This document shows positions 1 through 9,321 of a stretch of 16,512 bases of DNA, in pieces. The position numbers were made by a program, and so were the translations under genes. This stretch comes from Mucidula mucida (taxonomy: Eukaryota; Basidiomycota; Agaricomycetes; Agaricales; Physalacriaceae): assembly GCA_015501055.1 (NCBI GenBank), contig JADNYV010000751.1:1-16512 (forward strand), read 5' to 3'. Each line of letters opens with the position of its first letter. The first letter of the stretch is position 1. The notes below the pieces were generated by a model that saw only the letters and a list, made by a program, of their open reading frames with translations, searched no databases and was not told the origin of the DNA.

Positions 1-384
1 ACGTTCAAGAGTATCAACAGCTCTGACGCTCATTTTCATCCTGTGCACTGCGCGATCGAGACGTGCTACATGACCGACTGGCCGTGGCAGTACGGAGACC
101 TTCCCTGGATGACTGGCCAGCTTCCACTAGCAGGCGAGAAACTACGGGATTACATATATCGTGTCGTAGACCCGTTGTGGGCCACCATCTATGCCGATAT
201 AGTTCTTGCTGAGCCCAAGGCTCTGAAGAAATTGGTAGAGGAGTGGCGGGAAACAGATCCCGACTTTGCGCGCTTGTTCGAGGCGCCCTCTGATTCGCCG
301 ATGCTCCGAGCTCTATCCAGTCTTTCGTCGCCCGAATCCAGTGTTGTTACTGTAGATTCTCCCGAGTACATTATTGTTGATTAA
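1..384 (+). CDS. Unrecognised protein, 3' end only
   Basis: Reading frame 1 is open from the first base of the window to a TAA at 382-384, so this is the last exon (or the end of it) of a gene that begins upstream. About 127 codons are visible. The visible part is rich in aromatic residues at its start (motif DWPWQYGDLPW), has an amphipathic, charged middle (KALKKLVEEWRETDPDF), and ends in a Ser/Pro-rich tail finishing in IIVD. I see no signal peptide, membrane segment or catalytic motif in this piece and do not recognise the family. It is convergent with the kinase gene to the right, whose 3' end lies at about 540 or slightly beyond. Function unknown; that it is coding is inferred from the long open frame and protein-like composition. 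Confidence 0.5.
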   Translation, partial: TFKSINSSDAHFHPVHCAIETCYMTDWPWQYGDLPWMTGQLPLAGEKLRDYIYRVVDPLWATIYADIVLAEPKALKKLVEEWRETDPDFARLFEAPSDSPMLRALSSLSSPESSVVTVDSPEYIIVD

Positions 385-539
385 TCGTCGAATGGTTTGA
401 ATGTAATTTTCATTGCCCAAGGAAAACAAGAAATGATAAGCGTAGGATAGCAAGCCAATGCGCGGCCAGTGGTGATACATAGTAACATACGCGAGTCCAA
501 TAAGGCAGAATAACGATAAAGTGTGGAAAGCAGGGCAAG

Positions 540-1353
540 CTATACCCACCTCGGATGGTCGGCGACAGTCACCGACATATGGGAAGTTTTCAAAGTGCTT
601 TCCATGTTCGTCGCGTTCAGACGCTCCTCGCCGAAGGGGATCAAACAGATATGCGTCAGCGTCCGAATGCAACTCAAAGCTATACACCTTGTAAGCTTCC
701 TCCAACAGAGAAACACCATAAGACTCACGCTGTATCGTCGTCGTCGTCTTCCAGTCTCGGTATATAAGGCGGCTCTGTCATCCCGTCTTCCACGGCTCTC
801 CAATCAACCCTCTTGAACCACAGGTGCGTGAGAATCTCGGACCCCATATTCACCGTTGCCAAGCCTCCGTTTTGGGTCAATGCACATGAGATTTGTGATG
901 AGGAGCTTGGCTAGGGGAGAGACTACATCAAGGGGCGGCCATTTTATGAATCGGGGCCCCGCCAGGATGTCGTCGGCGATGGCGTCGAGTCGGGCTTCGG
1001 TGTTCGGGAAATGGACGCCTGAATGTGGTATGGGGTGGACCGGCGAGGAGTTCGTATACGAGGACGCCGAAGGCGTAATAGTCCACGGCGTGGTCATATA
1101 TCTCCCCAGAAGGATCTGTCGAGAATGTAATAAGTGCTGGCTGCACACAGTCGTCGGGAAACATAACGGACCTCTGGAGCCATGTAGTCAGGCGTGCCGA
1201 CGAGCGATTCAGAATACGGGCGGGTGCTGGCCAGGCCAAAGTCTGCGAGCTTGATGTGCCCGTCGCGTCCAATGAGGATGTTTTCCGTTTTCAAGTCGCG
1301 ATACATGATCTTGCGGCGATGCAAGAAGACGAGACCCATAAGAACCTCGCTTT

Positions 1354-1425
<72 letters not shown>

Positions 1426-2045
1426 GTAGAATCTCGCTTCGTTTTCTGAGAATCGCTGCGAAGATATCATACCATAGATTACAAAAAGACGACGAGGAAC
1501 CTACACCAGCATCTCTCAGGAGCGTGCAGAGCTCGCCTCCAGGAACATATTCCATCACCATATACAGGTTTACCGAGTCCTGGAAGATCTCCGACAACTC
1601 GATAACGAACGGGCGCTCTACATAGTAGGCCCGAAGCGAAGAGAGAATCGCGGCCTCGTTGTTCGTATGGTGATTTCATTTTTGTGTATGACGCGACTCT
1701 TCGTGATTGTCTTGATAGCATAGCAGTTCCCGTCATCCAAACTGCGGACTAGTAAACAGACACTGTAAGCACTGGCACGCAAGAACAACGATGAAACTCA
1801 CCAAGCTGCACCCGTCCGAAGGCGCCTGCGCCGATGGTGCTCTTCCACTGGTAGCGCAATAAACGGTTATCCGGGAGCGTTAGCGGTTTGACGGTGGCTG
1901 GATTGACTTTCTTCTTCGTGCCAGGCAACTTTCTGAGGTAGGCGGGGTCGGACGCCAATGATTCCCAAGAAAAAGGGTCAATGGGAGATGGGGTGTCCGC
2001 TCCGAGAATATGGTCCAGGTCTAGAGGAGGAAGCGATAACTTCAT
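540..2045 (-). CDS. AGC-family (PKA-like) Ser/Thr protein kinase, reading frame disrupted
   Basis: Predicted cytoplasmic Ser/Thr kinase, closest in layout to cAMP-dependent kinase catalytic subunits. Visible motifs in order: glycine loop GAGAFGRV, YAIK lysine, the PKA-like NLYMVMEYVPGGEL hinge, YRDLKTEN catalytic loop, DFGLA, activation segment GTPDYMAPEV, DHAVDYYAFGVLVYELLAG (helix F region), DPKRRLGN, and THLWFKRVDW before an acidic tail. I chose the ATG at 2045 (CAACAATGAAG context) because an upstream ATG reads into a stop after splicing. Introns deduced: 1749-1801, 1456-1504, 1116-1167 and 680-728, plus a 5'UTR intron 2056-2119. As read the frame breaks four times: a missing base near 1670-1673 (I-H-H-T-N-N expected), 69 T's at 1356-1424 between RFSENEARFY and EVLMGLVFLH, an extra base in the G run 1032-1035, and an extra base at 853-854. 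The C-terminus and stop are uncertain; TAG at 540-542 is one option. It is either a recent pseudogene or an intact kinase with sequence errors. Kinase identity is sure; the PKA subfamily is inference. Confidence 0.85.
1351..1424. repeat. Poly(T)/poly(A) homopolymer tract inside kinase exon
   Basis: The + strand reads TTTTA followed by 69 uninterrupted T (1356-1424). On the kinase strand this is a 69-A run placed inside exon 3, between codons for RFY and for EVLMGL, which are nearly adjacent in related kinases. It has no GT-AG boundaries, so it is not an intron. It adds about 70 nt and, at this length, also shifts the frame. It may be a retrotransposed poly(A) remnant, an expanded homopolymer, or an assembly artefact. 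The flanking near-repeats AAGCGAGATTCT and AAGCGAGGTTCT are both needed by the kinase reading, so they are probably not a target-site duplication. Confidence 0.9.
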
Positions 2046-2055
2046 TGTTGTATCT

Positions 2056-2119
2056 CTGCACTCATTTTTACGCTTCAGTACCCGTGAATCCGTTTTGGAG
2101 ACAGTGAAATGGTACTCAC
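2056..2119 (-). other. Probable 5'UTR intron of the kinase gene
   Basis: On the - strand a canonical donor GTGAGT (2119-2114) is followed by TACTGA as a possible branch site and an acceptor TGCAG ending at 2056, 64 nt in all. If the ORF starting at 2162 were used as exon 1, splicing here would create an immediate TAG. The intron therefore fits better in the leader, upstream of the ATG at 2045. Confidence 0.55.
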
Positions 2120-2230
2120 AAAGAGTCTTGAACGGTAGGGGCGGTGCCAAAGCTGAGAGCAATGAATCAATGTCGCTAATGAAGTGGTGTGAACAAGGAG
2201 GTGAGGATGAACAAAGCCATCGTTTGGCTC

Positions 2231-2268
2231 TTTATACTTGTGGACCACAGCGATCGTAGATCACGTGA
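2231..2268 (-). promoter_or_regulatory. Kinase promoter: TATA box and TCACGTGA palindrome
   Basis: A TATAAA box lies on the - strand at 2236-2231, about 190 bp upstream of the chosen ATG and about 115 bp upstream of the 5'UTR intron donor. Just upstream is the perfect 8-bp palindrome TCACGTGA (2261-2268), an E-box-type site that bHLH or bZIP factors could bind. Position and spacing fit a core promoter for the kinase gene; binding is inference. Confidence 0.5.
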
Positions 2269-2563
2269 GAGTGTACTTATTCAGCCTATTGTTATGGCGT
2301 CCACACGGAGGCAATAACACTGTTTTGAAGCGTGATGCGGCCTATGGGATGCGTGCGATGCCCATATTCAGCTCAGAACGCGCACTGCGGTCGTACATCT
2401 CAGCAAACATGGGCTTTGTTCCTTGCAACAGACTCACATTCAGCACTTTGTCGTCCATGTCGCTATCAATCGGTAAACGGTCACACGTCGTTGAAGTGGC
2501 ACTGGCATAATTTGTGAACAAACAACCATCGCAGTACAATGATCATCAATTGAAATAGATATT

Positions 2564-3036
2564 TCAGAGCGGGCACGTCAACGAGTCGTCCTTGTATTTC
2601 TCTAGCCAACCTTTGATTCCGCCATCTAAAACTAGCGGTTTGCATTTATCCGCCGAATACCCTGTTCATTCAACGCGTCCTGGAACCACGACGATGCACG
2701 TGCAGCCCTGCTGGTAGCCGAACAGCTCTGGCAGTGAAAGACTACCTCCTTGAACTGAGAAGAATTGGAACAAGGCCGGGGAGTGTCGGGTAGAACGTAT
2801 GCGCGGGGAGATTGATTGCGCCTTTGATGAAGCCGATCTATCGATGGATCAACGACAATCTACAGAGAGACGGAATTAATTACCTCAAATTCCGTGCGTC
2901 TGAGATCTACAACGAGGATGTCCTTATCTCCCGCTCCAAGGCGCGTGTGAAGGTCTTCTGGTGAAATACGTCCAGCGGACGAGGTGGCTGTGGGAAAGCC
3001 TGCGTGCCAGGGAGCTTCGCTTGTCATTCTGTTCAT
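2564..3036 (-). CDS. Rhodanese-domain protein (Cdc25/Acr2-like phosphatase or arsenate reductase type), frame disrupted
   Basis: Small single-domain rhodanese-fold protein of about 135-145 residues, the size of fungal Acr2/Cdc25-like proteins. Exon 1 gives MNRMTSEAPWHAGFPT, then RISPEDLHTRL and DILVVDLRRTEFE, a typical rhodanese strand with the D-R-R-x-E-[FY] motif. An intron follows (2838-2883, GTAATT to GATAG, 46 nt). Exon 2 gives IGFIKGAINLPAHTFYPTLP, then KEVVFHCQSC with the putative active-site Cys, SRAARASSWFQDALNEQG, and LVLDGGIKGWLEKY before TGA at 2564-2566. The ATG at 3027 is an alternative start. A canonical intron (3038-3080) ends just before the ATG and probably lies in the leader. 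As read, exon 2 needs two single-base corrections: one missing base near 2755-2765 and one missing at 2660-2662. The arginine spacing after the Cys is longer than a CX5R loop, so catalytic type is uncertain. Confidence 0.75.
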
Positions 3037-3438
3037 GCTGATAAGCAAGGAATTCGCCTAATCGGTCTGACGCTACTCACTTGTGAAGCAGTGTGGTGGC
3101 AAAAAAACAAGATCTTCTTCATGTGATTTGATCGCGCCATCTTCCTTCGCGCCTTGATACTGACCCGGAAGCGAGTACAACAGCTCTGGATGTGCCATCA
3201 ACGAAGCGCGGAATTTATCTCATGAAGACGCGTCGTATCTAGGGAGATGAGTGCCTCCTCGTTCTCTCTCAGAAACCGGGAGAAGTCAAAGAACTGCACG
3301 ACCAACCCAGACCGACGAGTTTGAACCACCAGCCGCCTTCGCTTGAGGACCACACATATTTGGGTGCGTGGCCACCAACATCTATGGCACTCTCATTCCC
3401 TGGTCAATTTTGACGCCGATGGTACCGTCTAAGACATC

Positions 3439-4786
3439 ATGGACGGCGGCACACAATCAAAGACAGACCTATACATCGTTCTTCCTGCCCACAACATGCC
3501 CTCGTCTTCTGTCGAAAGGATGCAACGGAGAACGTCCTGCGGGAGCGCGCAGTCTAGAGAGCCCGATGATCATAAAGCAGCCGATTCGCTCGTCGACCTA
3601 AATAGTAAAGGCTTACCGACTCTCCCCTGGAACTGCATCTCGAAATTATGGCTCACCTCGACTGCCAGTCAATTCCGTGGATAAAGCGTGAGGCGAGAGG
3701 AGACCGAGATAGGTTTAATGCAATACATGCGTTATCCAGCACCTGCAGAACTCTCTATGACATGTATAGCCCTCTTTGCTGGAGGAGGGTAGAAGCGCGT
3801 GGATGGCGCCGGCCCTGCGAGTACAATACGTGGTATACAGCTCAGGATCTGCGTGCGTACTGCAGGGTTCTCACTCAAATGCCGCACCGGGCAGAGCTTG
3901 TTCAGTACGTGTGTTCTATGCGATGAACTCGTCAGAGAGGCTGACTTGGCTTTCGAAAGGGTGTTCAACGCAAAGCTGACACGTTATTGCTTGGAAACTA
4001 CATATCGAGAGCTTGCACTCTGTCTTTCATGCCTCCCGAACCTTCATACTTTCCAGATCACGTCGTTTCCCCAGACTTTCTATTCAACCTATGGAGGCGA
4101 CCACCATCACTTTGATGTTGAATGTCTGAGACACTTCAAAAAGGCATTCTCCTCGATAGAACCTCTTGCCAAAGTTCACACTGTGACCTTGATTCCTGCC
4201 CTCATTCATTGCATCAAGATGAAAGTACTTTTTCCATCGCTGCGCCACATGGCTGTCCATGAAACACGTTCCGACGATCTATATAGGGACCTTCCTTCGT
4301 TACATGTCGTCCCAGACTACATCCATACACTAACTTTACCATATGGCACTGTCTTGCTTTGGGAATCTAGCATCAATGGTAAGCAGCAATTTGCGCTTCT
4401 GGTTTCGGGTGACTCATAGGGACGTTGTAGACTTGGCATCGTTGTTCCCACACTTGCGCATTACGCCACATCTGTCGCCCGGTAGCGACAGAATGACAAA
4501 CAAAGCTTATGCATGCCTGGCGCAGAAGGCATTTTGTAATGTGGAGGAGGGGTGGACACGGGTGCATACAATCCAGATTGAGGACCGCTCGGATATGTCC
4601 AGATTTTTTGGACAATGGAAAGGCGATCAAGTCCTGGATATGGCGAAAAAGACACTGCAGTTGAATCTTGCTCGCGAGGAAAATCAGGATGTCGTTGCGG
4701 GAGAGATCAAGATCTGGGAGCCCGGATGTTATAGTTTGCGCAAGGTTATATTGGTGGAGCGTCCAGTTAAAGAGGACTGTGAATGA
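3439..4786 (+). CDS. F-box domain protein, copy A
   Basis: Likely F-box adaptor of an SCF ubiquitin ligase: an N-terminal F-box (GLPTLP then ELHLEIMAHLDC) followed by a long alpha/beta, LRR-like C-terminal region with repeated LPNLHTF, VHTVTLIPAL and FPSLRHMAVHE segments. Introns are 3905-3959 (GTACGT donor) and 4379-4430 (GTAAGC donor, GTTGTAG acceptor); both joins keep frame and are shared with copy B. The C-terminus carries EENQDVVAGEIKIW, nearly identical in copy B, and stops with TGA at 4784-4786. The ATG at 3439 gives the longest N-terminus; ATG 3496 is an alternative. One base is missing in the C run 3624-3627, inside the F-box: the DNA reads CTCCCCTGGAA where the L-P-L-E-L reading requires one more C. 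Except for this it reads cleanly. The substrate is unknown; such F-box families expand and diverge rapidly in agaricomycetes. Confidence 0.75.
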
Positions 4787-5452
4787 TATATATGCTCTCT
4801 GTGCATGTATAACTTAAATAGAATAATTGAAAGCAAACTATGAACAGCTTTCTCTTTGCCTTGCGTGAGAAAGGGCTTCCTTCACGGGCGGCAGGGATGC
4901 TTTGACTACTTTGCCTCCTACATCATGCCATCACCAACAATCTTTGCACCTGAAGGCCCAATGCTAATGCCCCTTTGAAGGCCCACTGACGACGATGTCA
5001 CCTTCCTGGCGCCGCATGTCCGCATGTCCTAAAGGGCGACCTGCAGAAATCCGAAATCCAAAAATTAGTCTACCGTATCAATTAGGTGCGTCTTCTGCAC
5101 CATTTCTGATGGTATAGACCTCAACTACTGTAGCGTTTCAACCGTAACTTCACAGCCTGTGACCCATTATGGTCTGAAGTTACAGCGAACAGCTTCACAG
5201 ACCCTTAAATTGCCTTTTTTGGACAGTTCCGCTTATAGCGGGACCTGAAATTTCCTTATTTGGAGGCTCGTGCCTGACCAAAGTGGTCGTGACCCGTTAT
5301 GATGTATATATAGCTTCACTTCAAAGGACCCCCGTGACCCGTTATGTGAATTTGCGGTCGAAACACTACAGTATTTCGGCAGATATATGGCGATGAGTGA
5401 TCCATGGGATTTCTCCTTGGGATGAACGGTGCGCCCAGACTTGTGCGTTTTG
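4787..5452. other. Intergenic stretch with short repeats, no gene seen
   Basis: No ORF longer than about 75 codons here has protein-like composition. The stretch contains a 9-bp inverted repeat (GTAACTTCA 5144-5152, TGAAGTTAC 5175-5183) and three copies of GTGACCC[AG]TTATG at 5159, 5289 and 5334, described separately. A TATATATA-type run lies near 5304-5311. Confidence 0.6.
5144..5346. repeat. Hairpin plus three GTGACCCRTTATG direct repeats
   Basis: GTAACTTCA (5144-5152) and TGAAGTTAC (5175-5183) are perfect 9-bp inverted repeats separated by 22 nt, and the first GTGACCCATTATG copy (5159) sits in the loop. Two further copies, GTGACCCGTTATG, are at 5289 and 5334. The second and third are identical over 13 bp. 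They could be the worn end of a small mobile element or a cluster of binding sites; neither can be decided from the window. Confidence 0.6.
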
Positions 5453-5929
5453 CTAGGCAACTAGTAGTCGATTAGAAAAGACGACTGCCAGCCGCGCCAT
5501 AGGAGATATTCTGGCGAGGACGCACCTTGTTTTAGCACCATCACCGAGTCCTTTTTCCCACGGTGTCAATACCACCGAATCGACGGGAAGGCTGCTCGGA
5601 CTAGACAGGCGTAGCGTATATACTTCGTGTTTCTTGTGTCTTTTGCTTCGGAAATTGTATAGAGAGTTCGACGTAGCACAATATCCAACTCCCGGAGGCA
5701 CTCCGAGGCCCCGGAAGGACAGAACGACGTGGAAATCACCAGTTTTGACGTAACCCTGCTCGATGGGTCTCTCCTTATAGCTTGTACCTTGGGTGATTTG
5801 GACGACAAGCACGTCGAGTTTCCCTATACAATCCATCACCGTCCAGGAGACCGGCGCCCTGGCAAAATGCAGCCTACGCTGCGCGAATTCCGAATACTTC
5901 TTATCGGACACGACGGACATTGACGCCAT
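5453..5929 (-). CDS. Hypothetical protein (uncertain)
   Basis: An uninterrupted - strand frame of 159 codons from the ATG at 5929 to a stop at 5453-5455; the frame opens further to 5968. The composition is protein-like: a positively charged, Tyr- and Leu-rich middle (SKRHKKHEVYTLRLSS) and hydrophobic stretches (KLDVLVVQITQ, GDFHVVLSFRGLGVPPGVGYC). I see no signal peptide or known motif. The opposite strand also has a protein-like 64-codon frame over part of it, so the coding strand is not certain. No homologue comes to mind and it may be chance. Confidence 0.3.
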   Translation of the reverse strand: MASMSVVSDKKYSEFAQRRLHFARAPVSWTVMDCIGKLDVLVVQITQGTSYKERPIEQGYVKTGDFHVVLSFRGLGVPPGVGYCATSNSLYNFRSKRHKKHEVYTLRLSSPSSLPVDSVVLTPWEKGLGDGAKTRCVLARISPMARLAVVFSNRLLVA

Positions 5930-6178
5930 GTTGGGGGATCTGCGGTCTGCGGTCATTGCTATTAGCACGAGGTGTTCTGTGCGCGTCGTATCAGAACACC
6001 ACTACTCGTTCTTCGCTTTCTGCAATTCCACTTCCTACGATACGTTCTCGTCTTGCTCAGATTTTGGGACTCTTCCTCGTTTTGATAGCTACTCTTCTTG
6101 GCTATCATACTTTCGATGCTGCAGTAGATGACTTTCATCACTGTGAACTACAGTATTGCCTTTCTGTCTACGTTTGAG

Positions 6179-6845
6179 AGTCCTTTCATATTTCTGTAGA
6201 GATCAGTCTTTCGCGTGTCCGCATACTCATTCCATCCTTGCTAGGATTTACCGTCGCTGATCCTATTTATGTGGTGGAACATTGGCATACGCTCGGCGGT
6301 TCAAGCGACAATCGCTGGAATGACATTCTTCTTCTTCTCACATACTTGCAAGAGCCAGTGCGCGATCGCCCCCTCTACCGTGCGTTTCGCCATGATGCGG
6401 AAGATTTTTGTATGAAGTATATTAACATATCGCTCACAGACTTATTGGGTTACTTATCTACCCATGTAGTCAGCCCTTCACCATCGAGAACCGCATGTTT
6501 AGGGCCCCTGTGCAACGTACAGGTACTTGAGTCGGCGCTGTTGTATTGCTCAATTACTCCTCAATACTACTTGCTGTCCCATTCGACTTCAAAGAATTGC
6601 GCCACACACAACCGTCAGGCTTCCATCAAGGTTACTCGAAAGAGTGCAGCTGCCTTGTAAATCCTGCTAACATGTTATTGCTCCTTGAGCTCGATCGCTT
6701 TCACTGTGTACGCGTGTCTTCTCTCTTCTACTTCAGCCAAAGCACAAGGTACTACAATACGAAGGAAAGCCGCTGGGAGGGCGATCTGCCTACAGCGTCT
6801 GACTCGGAGGCAATAGTGAACATCTTTGACAGTACGTGCATCTGA
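6179..6845 (+). other. Unrecognised ORF fragments, possibly a spliced or decayed gene
   Basis: Two overlapping + strand frames look protein-like. Frame one (6179-6657) contains YVVEHWHTLGG, RWNDILLLLTYLQEP, RDRPLYRAFRHDAEDFCMKY and ISLTDLLGYLSTHV, but has no ATG before 6411. Frame two (6546-6842) ends with KESRWEGDLPTASDSEAIVNIF and TGA at 6843-6845, with a good acceptor TTCTACTTCAG ending near 6736. The two could be exons of one gene, but I cannot find a set of splice sites that joins them convincingly and see no start. The family is not recognised. It could be a gene remnant. Confidence 0.3.
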
Positions 6846-7230
6846 GGTGGTAGCAAACGAGGAGATAGAAAAGAAAACATTGCACGACTTGAGTATATAG
6901 TTTCACATTGCTGCCATTTTCTTAGCAATAGCTATGCACAGTCGGGTCGTCCACCCGGAGTCAATCAGAGCGGCGGCTTGCGCCCAGAACTTTCACGCTT
7001 CTTTCCTTTTATTCGAAATGAATGCCGGGACCAGAAGGAAGAGAATCCCGCCGTTAGTTCTATGGATCCAGCAGACATCCTTGAGAAGACCATCTAAGTA
7101 GTTGAGAGATGAGATAGACAAATTCGCAACACGTCCCTGACGAGAACATTGACGCGTTAAGCATAACGTTGAAAGCGCGGTATGTACAAGTATAGAAAAA
7201 CGACTCAGCCAATACAAAAAACCCAAGTTA
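6846..7230. other. Intergenic / 3' flank of the cellobiohydrolase gene
   Basis: No convincing ORF. This includes the 3' untranslated region of the GH7 gene on the - strand, just downstream (lower coordinates) of its stop at 7231-7233. Confidence 0.5.
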
Positions 7231-8991
7231 TTATAGACACTAAGAAAATCTTGTCATAAGAATGTCGAATGCTAACGGAAATCAGACTTACCTGGTAGTA
7301 ATATGGCGGTGAAACGGCAGTACAAGTAAACGGCGAGACACATGCCGTCGCTCCATTCCATCCCGTACCTTGCGAAAAGTTAATAAATTCTCTACACGCG
7401 AACGGACGCTGAGGAGAACATACCTCCACATTGACCGTACTGAGTCTGAGTCGCGCCAGACGCAGTCGAGGTGCCAGATGCCGGCGCAGAGCTCGTACCG
7501 GTTGGTGGAGAACCCGCAGTGAATGTCGAGTTAAGAGGACCAAACCTAATGTTGGAGTATGTGACCTGCGCGTTCGCATTCTGTGACTCGACATCCGTGG
7601 GCTCCCCCGAGCTCGTGGAGCATGTTCCACGAGCGATGCCGGGCTGCGAGGCATCGGCGTCGGTTGGGTAGTTGCTGTCGAGCCAGAGCATGTTAACGGC
7701 GTGGTCATCCCACAAACTCAGGACTAGCGCCATGCCGCTTTTCAAAGCCTGCCCCATCTTCGCCAAACCTCCACGGTCCTCGAACGAGTTGGTGTCGCCG
7801 AACAAGGTCTTCTGAGCGTTGCAATAGCTGTCCGTCACCGAATTGTACGACGTCAACCCAGTGAAAGTGGAGAATGAATTGGGGATGACCTGTCCGTTCT
7901 GGACATAGAATCGGCGGATCTCGCTAAGCGCACCATTCGCTGTCCCGTCGGCGGTAATAAATTGGGTGACGAGCGTGAATTTGGCGTTGGTGTTCACAGT
8001 CATGCCCGGGCCGTAAAAGTCTTTTACGCCTTGACGGAAGGAATTGAAATCGCAGCCATCCTTGTCGCAGATGCCGCCGTAGCGGTTGTCGCCATCACCG
8101 CAGTCGTTGCCGGAGCAGCGGGTCTGGCCGGTGGAGGTGCAGACGTGGGGGGTGTAGGCAGAGGAGATGGAGTTGGCTTCCCAGAGATCCATCTCATCGC
8201 AGCAGGATCCGTACGTGCCTGAACCGGCATTGGTGTCGTTGGGGGAAGGCTGCCAGCCATCGACGTTCGCCTGTAGCGCATGGGGGTGATCAGAGTCAGC
8301 GGGTAGCAAGAAGGCATGTGACGTACCTGGCCGTTGATGAACTTGATATCATGAGGACACTGCGAGTCACAGTACCCAGTGCCGTAGCGCGCACCAGCCT
8401 TGTTTGTCGAGAACTTGGACTTTCCGCCGTCCTGGTCCATGGAGACGAAGTAGACAGCGCCGTTCAGCCCACAAGGAAGCTGGGAGACGTCAACGTCGAA
8501 TGTGAATTCCTGGTTGAGGAGGCTGAACATCTGGTAATTGTCCTGGTCCTGCATGAGGTACACACGGGAACCGATGTTCTTTTGTTGGGACTGGGTCACG
8601 AATTTGAGTGTGAGAGCGTTGCCGCTGGCTGTGATACCATAAGTGCCGGCGTAGTCTGCACCGTCGAGGGCGCAATTCGCGGCACAGGTGGTGTCGTCGG
8701 GGCAGAGGGTGGCATCCCAGGTGTTTCCGGTGTAGCAGTTGTTCGAGCCGGATGTGCTGTGAAGCCAGCGCCAGTTAGCGTCTAAGACTACGGCGCGTTG
8801 CTAGACGAAGAGAGATAAGTATTGTGAGAGGCGAAAGGGAGACGAGTACTGACCTGGGTTGTACAGCTTCCTCCAGCAGAGCATTGTTGAACCGTCAGAG
8901 ATGGGTGAGTCTCCGCGGTGAGAGTGCCGATCTGCTGGCCCAAGGCGACAGCGACGAAGGCGAAACAGACAAGAGCGACCTTGTTGAACAT
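7231..8991 (-). CDS. cbh1: Glycoside hydrolase family 7 cellobiohydrolase with C-terminal CBM1
   Basis: Secreted exo-cellulase that releases cellobiose from reducing ends of crystalline cellulose with retention of configuration. The spliced protein is 514 aa, normal for CBHI. Order: signal peptide 1-18 ([18 protein letters not shown]), GH7 core from QQIGTLTAE, a Ser/Thr/Pro/Gly linker ([19 protein letters not shown]), then CBM1 ([29 protein letters not shown]). The catalytic triad is the EMDLWE motif: E230, D232 and E235, equal to mature E212/D214/E217 after removing 18 residues, which matches the classic numbering. Four introns: 8801-8853, 8271-8326, 7369-7423 and 7240-7291; all joins keep frame and 1545 nt are coding. 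The last exon is only 9 nt (Cys-Leu-stop). A potential N-glycosylation site NST precedes the linker. Unlike its neighbours it has no frameshift, so it is probably functional. Expression is typically cellulose-induced and glucose-repressed; candidate sites lie upstream. Confidence 0.97.
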
Positions 8992-9037
8992 GACGGGAAG
9001 GCGGGTTGTCGATGCCTTTCCACATCTGATCCACGAA

Positions 9038-9321
9038 GTTTAAGTACTGGTCCTTCGGATAATATCTGGAACTCGAGGAGGACGCTTTGCTGAAGCTAGG
9101 TGGAGGGGAGCAGATCTGGGCAGTAAAAGTTTGGAACGACCGAGGAGCATCCGGAAAGAAATCCCGTTATTGAGCCGCAGATCTTGGCTCTCATACCTAC
9201 ACGTCTCTCTCCCATGTGGGTGCTAATCTGGATTGAATCGCGTCAAAGTGCTGGAGGCGAGAAGCAAAGCCTAGAAAAAGAAAACACGGGGTCGCGGCAC
9301 GCGCGCGTCATATGACCCCAG
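9038..9321 (-). promoter_or_regulatory. Candidate promoter of the GH7 gene
   Basis: A TATA-like TACTTAAAC on the - strand (9046-9038) lies 47 bp upstream of the ATG. Three matches to the carbon-repressor consensus SYGGRG occur further up: GTGGAG at 9100-9105 and CTGGAG at 9251-9256 on the + strand, and CTGGGG at 9316-9321 on the - strand. The hexamer is short and expected by chance in a few hundred bases, so glucose repression through these sites is only a suggestion based on known regulation of fungal cellulase genes. Confidence 0.35.

Noticed and set aside
1338..1440. AAGCGAGATTCT / AAGCGAGGTTCT flanking the poly(A) as a retrotransposon target-site duplication
   Set aside because: Both segments are needed, in different frames, to complete the conserved kinase sequence (ARFY and EVLMGL), so the similarity is probably coincidental.
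1194..1625. + strand 143-codon frame containing a poly-Phe run
   Set aside because: It is antisense to the kinase and kept open by the poly(T) tract.
2120..2162. ATG at 2162 as the kinase start
   Set aside because: The canonical intron 2056-2119 would join this exon to an immediate TAG. The ATG at 2045 gives a clean start.
7471..8785. Long + strand frames across the GH7 gene (e.g. 7962-8222, 8318-8785)
   Set aside because: They are antisense shadows of a GC-rich coding region; the - strand carries the GH7 catalytic and binding motifs with consistent introns.
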